Below are positions 27,501 to 39,500 of a stretch of DNA of 64,000 nt, piece after piece. The notes under the pieces were generated by a model. It worked only from the letters and a program-made list of their open reading frames with translations, did not search any database and had not been told where the DNA came from. The stretch comes from Prostheceraeus crozeri (taxonomy: Eukaryota; Platyhelminthes; Polycladida; Euryleptidae), in assembly GCA_907163375.1 (NCBI GenBank), contig CAJQUW010003163.1:62001-126000 (forward strand), read 5' to 3'. The stretch's first letter is position 1; each line of letters starts with the position of its first letter. Made by a program: the position numbers and the translations under genes.

Positions 27501-30500
27501 GACAGACCCGTAGCTGATGTTCAGCAGCTCCGACAGTCTATGCTTGGTTATTCGCCGCTCTTCCGTCACGATTGCTTTCAGCCTCACAAGAACTTGATCT
27601 CCGATTTCTGAGGGTCTGCCGGGTCGGTCTTCGTCTTCAATGGAAGTGCGGCCATTTCGGAATTCCTTGATCCACTTGTACACCGTTGACCGTGCTGGGG
27701 CTTCGTCCTGGTAGGCCTCATGCAGTTGCACCAGCATCTGTTCAGCTGGTATCCCTCGCAAATAAAGAAAGTGTATGACACTACGTTTTTCGACATCAGA
27801 AATCATTCTGCAACCAAGAAATGTGATGAGATAAGACAACAGATCTGTTGTTGCTTAAATGCCGCATGACAACTGCTCACTCAGTGATAATCGAAACATA
27901 CATGCACACGGCTTCCACTGACAGCAGTGATTTGATAAATGAACCATTATTTCATGTCGAGTCTACGGACTTATTGACGCCACCACGTAGGATACGATTT
28001 TATCGAAATATGCGATAGCATTTAGAAAAGATTTATGGAAACAAAGTTTTTGCAGGAATTGTCATTTACTCAAGAGGCAATTGGTTATACGCAGGATCAT
28101 TTTGATCATAGAGTAACTAGCCTATATTAGGTAGAGTGGTAACTCAGCATCTATTAAATCCCCAATGTGTATACACTTTCGATTTTATTAAATGAACTCA
28201 AGGGAGATACAGATGGTATATTGTCACCAAATGTGGGATATGCAAATTCTTGCAGTTTTTGCAGAAATTGCAACGAAATTGACGGATCGTGACAGTATTA
28301 TGCAGATGGAAATGATATTTTTCTACAGATCCCCCGTGTCATGACAGCCTTGGAGAGATATTTGTTGATTTAGCAACTCGATGACCTGCTATTGCTTTCA
28401 TGATCAACCTCAAGAGAATCTTCTTAAGCGAGATCATATCATTAGCAGCCTGTCACTGGTAGAGCAAAATAACAGAATCAAGGACAATGATTTCAATTAA
28501 CTTTAAAAGATGTTAATGGGTCCACATCACGATTCAGATTACAGAAATGAAACATGAATTTAGTGAATCACAAAATCATGCCGGTGAAAATTGAATTAAA
28601 AACTTGAAATTTCAGCCAAGAAAGCACGAATGATATCGCGACTTTTTCATGAAGACTTCCACTATAATACGGATCATGAAATTCTCTTGATAACCAGCTT
28701 GATTTCAGCTTAGTTGGGATGATTGTTAGCAAATATTAATACCTTTTGATATCCAACCTGCTATATACTACTTAAAACGGGGCGTCATCTCGGTAGTATA
28801 TAAATTGGCAAAAATTTAGCTTTTTCAAAACTGCTCAAATAATTTTTTGAACCACGTGAACGTTATCTCCGTAAAAACTGGATCTTTTCAACAAAAAAAT
28901 TTTCACTGTATACAGATACATTTTTGAGTCGACACTGTAGGCCTACCTACAGTTCCCTACTCTGTGATTTTGATATAGTCGTTTAAGCAGTTGTGTGGCC
29001 ATTCCGTTGGAATTTCGGTAACTGAAAAAACGCCTCTGGCATTATAATCCTCGGACAGCATTTTTTAAAATCATTTTTCCTATTTAATAATAAGTTAATT
29101 ATAATTTTCAATAAAATGAACTACGCTAACTATATTTCTGTTCTCAATTCGAGAAAACATCTTCAAAGGCAATATGTTAGGATCCATACTACATTTTTAA
29201 ACATACAGCATAGAGTCATGAGGTAAAGTCAATTAATAGGGGAGCAGTCTCGGAATGACCCAAACTTAAAATAATTAGAATGGTTGAATAAGCTGAAGGA
29301 ATGCTTGTTATGAATATCAGCCGCACGTCAAAGCCAGGATAAATAAACGCAGAGCAGCCGGCGGTGCAGTCCTTGAAGTTCAAATTTATGCCCGAATAGC
29401 AGCTTTTCTACAGACCTTGCTGGTCAAGTTACAGTCAATAACCTCTAAGAGGAAGTTAGGGATTCCGTGCCAAATTCTATGTTCCTGAGCCATGAGTACA
29501 GATACATGAAAAGACTCATGGTCGTCATCCTCAAAATGGCAAGAATGCCATCAACATGCCTTGCTTAGAAGTTAGAACTGCTAGTTCATACGATTCACCT
29601 GTCAACCCATGAACAGGTTACTGAGCGTGGGGACAAAACTCCATGCTAAGGCCATTACAGTGTTGTTAGAAAGTACCATCGAAAGTGAAAATACCTCCAG
29701 TCGTAAGTAACAGCAAGTTTTGAAAACATCCTTGCTGAAGAGAAGTATTTATACATTTGAGGTGTACACTTTTTTGCAACAAGTTCAATCGATGACCTCA
29801 TCAAGAGATATGTTAGCGAAAGGACTGGTGACATCGAAGCTAACAAGTTTCGAATTTTCAGTGACCTTATTTATACTTTACCTATTTAGCAGGTCGATAT
29901 TGCCTTCAAATGAGAAGTTGTTATGTTTTACCTTTGCAATGAATCATTCAGGTACTTCACTAGGTTGTATTTGGCCATCCCAAAGATTGCGACAATGGGT
30001 CGGAGAATGACATTCTCTTATTCTACTTTCTCGGAATCGTACAATTTGCTGCTGCTCGATCCATTCGTACACTATAAACTTTAGGGTACTAACTTAGAAC
30101 GAATCCGAAATTTCGTGCCAGTTAGCGCCTAGTTAGTGCCTTTGCAGTGCCTCTAGGCACCAGTAGGCGCCAGTAGGCGCCACTAGGCACTAATAGGCAC
30201 CAAACCAAATATTTGTTTATCCAATGAAATCGAAAGAAAATCAATGGGCACGAAGTCGGCACTATGAACTTCGTTCCTACTGGTGCCTTGTGTTGGTTAG
30301 AATTGATGCCTAAATTTCGTGCCCTAGAGTTTACAGTGTAGAGATAGAATGGAAGTATTGGGGTCAAGAACCCGATTGACTCACTCAAAAATATTATAAT
30401 TTACTGTGTTACTTGATAACAAGATGAATGATCCAATAAAGGATTATTTTGGTTACGATTGGAGTAAATTTGCTGATGTCCTCGAAGATAGCATTGATCT

Positions 30501-33500
30501 TGTCGGTAAGTAATCTTGAGAACTCGGTAAATAAACATGAAAATTGCGTTGTTTGCCATAAACTTTCTGCAATCACTTAATACCGCATCCGAGATTAAGG
30601 CGCTTCACGCCGGCGCTACTCATTACATGTTTAGACAAGTAACCTGGCATGTATTAAGTGATTTCAGAAAGCAGTCCGCCCTCCACATGCCTGCGTAAAA
30701 GCAGTGCCTTCCTGGCTAATTCACGCTCTCAACAGATGGTCCCGTGGCCTTGTGGTTAGAGGGCATGCTTGCACGTCCTCTAGCTCCAACGTCGTTGGTT
30801 CAAACCTACCCAAGACTGATGAGGCCCAACAGGCCGAAACATGTCTCGTGGTGGTTACATCTGTTGAGATTTGATAAATTTATCAATTGCCAGGTTACTT
30901 GTCTACTTTATCTAATTTGTTATTATTGTGGCATAAATACTTCGAGAGCGAATACTTTGGTTTTGAAAATTTCTTGAATCTTGAGAACTGATTATCGTTA
31001 CACCGCTGTCTTTGTCAAGAGGAACAATTTTGATTTAATCATTGTCTTTTAAAGACTTCAAAATATCAAGATTGGGTTTGACAAAGGCCGTCTGAGATTT
31101 TATGCTGTAATTTTGTTGTGAATTTCTAACTTCATTGTAAATCCTTTTGATGATTTTGTCTTTTAGATAATGGAAACCTTCTGATAGCCGGCAAGTCAAC
31201 TTTATAGAGTCCTCAGGATGAGTAGGGTGTTTAAATCATGTTTTCAAGATTTCAAGCTGGTCTTCGGCTCTGTTCACAATCGTAGTGGCAAAAATTTGAT
31301 TGTTGTGATTATTGAGAATCTAGATATTAGTGACTCAAACACAGCTCATAATATTTTTAAAAAATGAGCATGTTATTTTTTAGCTTGTCTTATCGAAACT
31401 TAATCTCATGAAATAATCGTGAACGTTTTGCACTAAAACTTTTGAAACACCCGGTATATTTTTTATGTGAGCAGCAATCTAACAAAGTGAATTTAGCAAT
31501 CACGAGGGTTGGTACACGCATGAGTTGGTGTATGAATTTGTGCTTCATGACATCACCAAATTTAAAGCGTGAAATATGAATTTGGTACACATCTCGATGA
31601 TAGAAGCGACCTCAATTCTCCTGTCATGTTGTTACTCTTTCAGAGGACCTTCGGAATCTTTATCGCTTTCTCAGGAAGAATGTGCAATATTTTTGCTCTT
31701 TACAAGTGTGCAGACAATATGTTCCCGCAATATTATTGGAGGACACTGTTAAAGAAAGTAAAATCTCGACTTATCTTCTGACAGAAAGTATTCAGTCAGT
31801 TCAAGAGTCAGAAAAAGCGGGATTGCATGTTGTCAAAATGAAGCGATTTTTTCTATGGGTAAGTTTCTATTAGCCCTGTTGACAATCCAAAATATGATGT
31901 TCAACATTTTTCTTGCCACGTTGACTGCCGTGTGGTACACACGCGTACCACAATAACGATTGCGAGTTATGCCGGGTTTTATATGATATTTTCCTATAGT
32001 GTGATGTGAGACGCGGGTGTACCACCAATAGGTGATATGCCACGCTCAATTACGCGTGATTACACATGACCAGTGGCGTCTTCTCCGTACCTGCGAGGCC
32101 TTCGGCGTATCCTCAAAAATAATTTTCCAACAATTATAAAAATGAAAACTGTCATCATTCATTAGAATTCGATAGCTTCTCATAATAGCTGTGCACATCT
32201 TTCCGTCTCAAAATCAGACGCTCAACCTCAGAACGAACAGTTTTGCAGCACGTGCTTGAATCACAGCTGTTTTCTTCGAACAATTAGACGCACAAGCTAG
32301 TCGTGTGTTCAGACGGAGCACTGGTGTTTAGACATCGAAAGTCGAGAGTTGTGTGCGTGTGAAGCAGTAAGCGCGCGCGCCCGCGACAGTATTGGCTTTC
32401 CCGATAGACATAATGCTTTAGCTTCTCCAATTTTTGCAATGAAATCCTAAGCAATTCTTGGTCAAGGCGCGGTATCTAAATATAGCAAGGGAAGCGCAAT
32501 CCAATTGTTCCTGGGATTCGTTTGATGTAAGAGAGGCCTCTACGTCGACAGTAGCAGATGGCTGACGTTCAGACAAGACTGCGATCAGATGATGAGCTTC
32601 CTCCAATGAATGCAGAGTAATGCATCTGACTCGAACACCCAGATTCGGTAGAATTCCATAATTTGTTTTTACGTGATTGATGTGACGCTATGTTTAGTAC
32701 TGCGGATGAGATCATAACCACGCATTTCGTCCGAAGGGACTATACTGAAAAGATGACAGTCGTCAAGCAAGGTAGGCCAACATCTGATATAAAATGTTGT
32801 ACTCACAGAGAAAGAAATAAGAAATACGCAAGGCATTTTAATGCATCAAAATTTCAAACATGTGAGTGGCTGACCGACCGTTAAAAACGCAAGAAACTGT
32901 TCGACTTGCCTCCTTTTTTCTCGAGAAAATGTGGTCTCAGCTACTTGAGTAAGGTGGTTAAGCGACATGAGCAATCACTTCTCATGTGCACATTCACTTG
33001 GCCTTAAAAATGTTCGGGATATTGTTATCAAAAATTCAGCTTTTATGAAAATTAATGTTGTAACATAAATGTGTTTGGTATAGAAATAGTATTCCAATGC
33101 CGAGTCAAGGCGTATGGTCTGGGAGCACGCGACGCCACTGCACATGACCCCAAACATCTGTCTGCAGACCTGTTACAAAGACTTTGCGTCTCATGTGTGT
33201 GCATGTATGAGAGGCTAAACAATGTGATAGGACCTCAATTTCATGCTCAGGGAAGACAGAACATGCTTAGCGGTTCATCCGTGGTTCAAGCGGCAACGCA
33301 GACAACCGCAGGCCGACGCGCAAACTATAAACGCTCGCCCTCGCGTATTCATAAACATTCCCCATGTTTTAACAGCATCAGATCACGTGATTTCTGACTC
33401 TTAGTGCAGCGCGTATGTGCGCGGGTAGAAGAACAGAATGTCCTTAACCGCGGATGTTTGGGGTGTTCCGTAATTACACGTGAATCAGGTGTGCAATGGC

Positions 33501-36500
33501 ACCTAGTGGTACAGCATAAGTTTCTGTCAGTGCGGTATGTACTGCCGGCTTGCCACATTCTTATTCTTTAAATGAATATTTCTATTCATAATTGAATATT
33601 TTAAGATTAATAAAAATACATTGCACGGTTACTTACTACCAACAAGTAAAATATTATGTCGGTGCAGCTATTCATTCAACAAAGATTTTTCGTTTAACGA
33701 CATTGCGAAATTTACACAGGCGGTCATTGGGAAGATCCGAGTCTTTAGTAAAGTGAATCATGCGCAGCAAAAGCTGAAATCTATTGCGCGACATGACATC
33801 CTCTGCAAGGTCATTTGAGAATATAATTATTTTGCTCCAATTGTCAGATATTTTTGGAAATTTCACTAGGCCCATGAAAAGAATCAGAACTTTTCAATTT
33901 CACTTTGATCTGTAGGTGAACAGTCATTTAGCCTTGAATTGCTTCCCACACATTCAGCATTCTCATTCGTCGATGAATAGCTTGCAAAAATCGATTGGTT
34001 GATATAGGTCGTTGAAAATGTCTGATTAGTCGCTGAAGAAAATGTCGAATTTTCGAAGTTTGTAGTTACCATCAATATCGACGAAGTCATCATCACAGAT
34101 ATTAGTTGATGAACAGATTGAACTTTCATCACCAGAGGAAGACCGCTCTTCCCACTCGAAAAAATAGAGTTCTCATCGCCTCTTTCCATAAGTGGGTCGA
34201 TTGAAAATGGTCTCTTGACTTCCAAAAATCAACAAATATTAGTTCTGAACTATTACGTGCGTATTGATCTTGTTCGACGCCATGTGTTTTATTCAAATAT
34301 GTTTAGTCGTTCACGAGGTGCCGTGTGAGCCACCGGCACGTCACAGCTAGGGATTCACCCTGAAGACCTACTATTTAGTTGTTCAGCTATTCATCAAAAG
34401 GATGACGTCGATAGATGACGTCAATTTACAGTCATTCTTTTGCCGTGGCATCGGAGAAACACCTCTGTTATCTTTCAATCGACTCTCATAGTCCGGCAGC
34501 CAGCACGAGTTTCTGCAGGGAACGAGGCCGAAAATTAGACTTTCACACAATGATGTACACCTCATAGTCCGGTAGCCAGACCGAGTTTCTTCTGCAAGGA
34601 GCGAGGCCAAAAATTAGACTTTCACAGAATGATGTACACCTCATAGTCCGGCAGCCAGCACGAGCTTCTGCAGGGAACGAGTCCGAAAATTAGACTTTCA
34701 CACAATGATGTACACCGGATAGTTTGGCAGCCAGACCGAGTTTCTGCAGGGAACGAGTCCGAAAATTAGACTTTCACACAATGATGTACACCGGATAGTT
34801 TGGCAGCCAGACCGAGTTTCTGCAGGGAGTGAGTCCGAAAATTAGACTTTCACAGAATGATGAAAAGCATATGCCGACTACGAATCTGCACATGTGCCGA
34901 GCTCTAGTTAGTTCCTCCTCGTCTGAAAGTCATTTTCTATCATGCTCATGAACATTGATCCATGGAGCTTAGCACATTGAGAGATCATGCTGGCCCAGTT
35001 TGTCGACATTGAACAATATTCTCACATGCATCTCCGATCAGAAGCATGATAATATCACACGCATGATTAGAATTGACCTGAAGACATGTCATTCCGAAAA
35101 TCGCAGCTCTAGATTTAATGCTTTTAAGTTGATAAGATAAAACATAGAAAATTTCATCAGTGGAAAAAAAACTGCAATCTACGTCCCATTGGATTTACAT
35201 GTGTTTTTCTTTGATCGCGTCTGACAAGAAGAGGAACTCACTAGAAGGCTCGTAGTAGGCATAGGGTGTACATCATTCTGTGAAAGTCTCATTGTCGGCC
35301 TCGTTCCCTGCAGAAACTCGTGCCGGCTACCGGACTATGAGGTGCACATCATTCTGTGAAAGTCTCATTGTCGGCCTCGTTCCCTGCAGAAACTCGCTCT
35401 AGCTGCCGGGCTATGTGGTGTACATTATTCTGTGAAAGTCTCATTGTCGGCCTCGTTCCCTGCAGAAACTCGTGCTGGCTGCCGGACTATGAGGTGTACA
35501 TCATTCTGTGAAAGTCTCATTGTCGGCCTCGTTCCCTGCAGAAACTCGTGCTGGCTGCCGGACTATGAGGTGTACATCATTCTGTGAAAGTCTCACTTTC
35601 GGCCTCGTTCCCTGCAGAAGCTCGTTCTGCCTGCCGGACTATGAGGTGTACATCATTCTGTGAAGTCTCACTTTCGGCCTCGTTCCCTGTAGAAACTCGT
35701 GCTGCCTGCCGGACTATGAGGTGTACATCATTCTGTGAAGTCTCACTGTCGGCCTCGTTCCTCGCAGAAACTCGTTCTGCCTGCCGGACTATGAGGTGTA
35801 CATCATTCTGTGAAAGTCTCACTGTCGGCCTCGTTCCCTGCAGAAACTCGTGCTGGCTGCCGGACTATGAGGTGTACATCATTCTGTGAAAGTCTCACTT
35901 TCGGCCTCGTTCCCTGCAGAAACTCGTGCTGCCTGCCGGACTATGAGGTGTACATCATTCTGTGAAAGTCTCACTTTCGGCCTCGTTCCGTGCAGAAACT
36001 CGTGTTGCCTGCCGGACTATGAGGTGTACATCATTCTGTGAAAGTCTCACTGTCGGCCTCGTTCCCTGCAGAAACTCGTGCTGGCTGCCGGACTATGAGG
36101 TGTACATCATTCTGTGAAAGTCTCACTGTCGGCCTCGTTCCCTGCAGAAACTCGTGCTGGCTGCCGGACTATGAGGTGTACATCATTCTGTGAAAGTCTC
36201 ATTGTCGGCCTCGTTCCCTGCACAAACTCGTGCTGGCTGCCGGACTATGAGGTGTACATCATTCTGTGAAAGTCTCACTTTCGGACTCGTTCCCTGCAGA
36301 AACTCGTGCTGGCTGCCGGACTATGAGGTGTACATCATTCTGTGAAAGTCTCATTGTCGGCCTCGTTCCCTGCAGAAACTCGTGCTGCCTGCCGGACTAT
36401 GAGGTGCACATCATTCTGTGAAAGTCTCATTGTCGGCCTCGTTCCCTGCACAAACTCGTTCTGGCTGCCGGACTATGAGGTGTACATCATTCTGTGAAAG

Positions 36501-39500
36501 TCTCATTGTCGGCCTCGTTCCATGCACAAACTCGTGCTGGCTGCCGGACTATGAGGTGTACATCATTCTGTGAAAGTCTCATTGTCGGCCTCGTTCCCTG
36601 CAGAAACTCGTGCTGGCTGCCGGACTATGAGGTGTACATCATTCTGTGAAAGTCTCATTGTCGGCCTCGTTCCCTGCAGAAACTCGTGCTGGCTGCCGGA
36701 CTATGAGGTGCACATCATTCTGTGAAAGTCTCATTGTCGGCCTCGTTCCCTGCAGAAACTCGTGCTGGCTGCCGGACTATGAGGTGTACATCATTCTGTG
36801 AAAGTCTCATTGTCGGCCTCGTTCCATGCACAAACTCGTGCTGGCTGCCGGACTATGAGGTGTGCATCATTCTGTGAAAGTCTCATTGTCGGCCTCGTTC
36901 CCTGCAGAAACTCGTGCTGGCTGCCGGACTATGAGGTGTACATCGTTCTGTGAAAGTCTCACTTTCGGCCTCGCTCCCTGCAGAAACTCGTGCTGGCTGC
37001 CGGACTATGAGGTGTACATCATTCTGTGAAAGTCTCACTTTCGGCCTCGTTCCGTGCAGAAACTCGTGCTGGCTGCCGGACTATGAGGTGTACATCATTC
37101 TGTGAAAGTCTCATTGTCGGCCTCGTTACCTGCAGAAACTCGTGCTGCCTGCCGGACTATGAGGTGCACATCATTCTGTGAAAGTCTCATTGTCGGCCTC
37201 GTTCCGTGCACAAACTCGTTCTGGCTGCCGGACTATGAGGTGTACATCATTCTGTGAAAGTCTCATTGTCGGTCTCGTTCCATGCACAAACTCGTGCTGG
37301 CTGCCGGACTATGAGGTGTTCATCATTCTGTGAAAGTCTCATTGTCGGCCTCGTTCCCTGCAGAAACTCGTGCTGGCTGCCGGACTATGAGGTGTACATC
37401 ATTCTGTGAAAGTCTCATTGTCGGCCTCGTTCCGTGCAGAAACTCGTGCTGGCTGCCGGACTATGAGGTGTACATCATTCTGTGAAAGTCTCATTGTCGG
37501 CCTCGTTCCCTGCAGAAACTCGTGCTGGCTGCCGGACTATGAGGTGCACATCATTCTGTGAAAGTCTCATTGTCGGTCTCGTTCCATGCACAAACTCGTG
37601 CTGGCTGCCGGACTATGAGGTGTGCATCATTCTGTGAAAGTCTCATTGTCGGCCTCGTTCCCTGCAGAAACTCGTGCTGCCTGCCGGACTATGAGGTGTA
37701 CATCATTCTGTGAAAGTCTCATTGTCGGCCTCGTTCCCTGCAGAAACTCGTGCTGGCTGCCGGACTATGAGGTGTACATCATTCTGTGAAAGTCTCACTT
37801 TCGGACTCGTTCCCTGCAGAAACTCGTGCTGGCTGCCGGACTATGAGGTGTACATCATTCTGTGAAAGTCTCATTGTCGGCCTCGTTCCCTGCAGAAACT
37901 CGTGCTGGCTGCCGGACTATGAGGTGCACATCATTCTGTGAAAGTCTCATTGTCGGCCTCGTTCCCTGCACAAACTCGTGCTGGCTGCCGGACTATGAGG
38001 TGTACATCATTCTGTGAAAGTCTCATTGTCGGCCTCGTTCCATGCACAAACTCGTGCTGGCTGCCGGACTATGAGGTGTGCATCATTCTGTGAAAGTCTC
38101 ATTGTCGGCCTCGTTCCCTGCAGAAACTCGTGCTGGCTGCCGGACTATGAGGTGTACATCATTCTGTGAAAGTCTCATTGTCGGCCTCGTTCCGTGCAGA
38201 AACTCGTGCTGGCTGCCGGACTATGAGGTGTACATCATTCTGTGAAAGTCTCATTGTCGGCCTCGTTCCGTGCAGAAACTCGTGCTGCCTGCCGGACTAT
38301 GAGATGTACATCATTCTGTGAAAGTCTCATTGTCGGCCTCGTTCCCTGCAGAAACTCGTGCTGGCTGCCGGACTATGAGGTGTACATCATTCTGTGAAAG
38401 TCTCACTTTCGGCCTCGTTCCCTGCAGAAACTCGTGCTGGCTGCCGGACTATGAGGTGTACATCATTCTGTGAAAGTCTCATTTCCGGCCTTGTTCCCTG
38501 CAGAAACTCGTTCTGGCTGCCGGACCATGAGCTGTACATCATTCTGTGAAAGTCTCATTGTCGGCCCCGTTCCCTGCAGAAACTCGTGCTGGCTGCCGGA
38601 ATATGAGGTGTACATCATTCTGTGAAAGTCTCATTGTCGGCCTCGTTCCTGCAGAAACTCGTGCTGGCTGCCGTACGATGAGGTGTATATCATTCTGTGA
38701 AAGTCTCATTGTCGGCCTCGTTCCCTGCAGAAACTCGTGCTGGCTGCCGGACTATGAGGTGTACATCATTCTGTGAAAGTCTCATTGTCGGCCTCGTTCC
38801 CTGCAGAAACTCGCTCTAGCTGCCGGACTATGAGGTGTACATCGTTCTGTGAAAGTCTCACTTTCGGCCTCGTTCCGTGCAGAAACTCGTGCTGCCTGCC
38901 GGACTATGAGGTGTACATCATTCTGTGAAAGTCTCATTGTCGGCCTCGTTCCCTGCAGAAACTCGTGCTGCCTGCCGGACTATGAGGTGTACATCATTCT
39001 GTGAAAGTCTCACTTTCGGCCTCGTTCCCTGCAGAAACTCGTGCTGGCTGCCGGACTATGAGGTGTACATCATTCTGTGAAAGTCTCACTTTCGGCCTCG
39101 TTCCCTGCAGAAACTCGTGCTGGCTGCCGGACTATGAGGTGTCCATCATTCTGTGAAAGTCTCATTTTCGGTCTCGCTCCCTGCAGAAACTCGTGCTGGC
39201 TGCCGGACTATGAGGTGTACATCATTCTGTGAAAGTCTCACTTTCGGCCTCGTTCCGTGCAGAAACTCGTGCTGCTTGCCGGACTATGAGGTGTACATCA
39301 TTCTGTGAAAGTCTCATTGTCGGCCTCGTTCCGTGCAGAAACTCGTGCTGGCTGCCGGACTATGAGATGTACATCATTCTGTGAAAGTCCCATTGTCGGC
39401 CTCGTTCCGTGCAGAAACTCGTGCTGCCTGCCGGACTATGAGATGTACATCATTCTGTGAAAGTCTCATTGTCGGTCTCGTTCCATGCACAAACTCGTGC

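Larger units (their letters stand above)
21682..31643 (+). other. intron 5 of the TRPA-like gene: contents
   Basis: A 10-kb GT-AG intron. It holds a hairpin element (22242-22401), family A copies 2 and 3 (23942-24593, 28107-28966), a mariner (26700-27987), a TA-flanked MITE (30068-30340) and a SINE (30654-30879). 22880-23940, 24602-26697, 28975-30067 and 30880-31643 show nothing I can identify beyond low-complexity AT-rich sequence. Confidence 0.65.

Noticed and set aside
35577-35889. Open frames of up to 101 codons inside the 76-bp array, both strands
   Set aside because: They arise where indels of one base put successive units in a favourable frame. The unit length is not a multiple of three and the frames are not maintained along the array.
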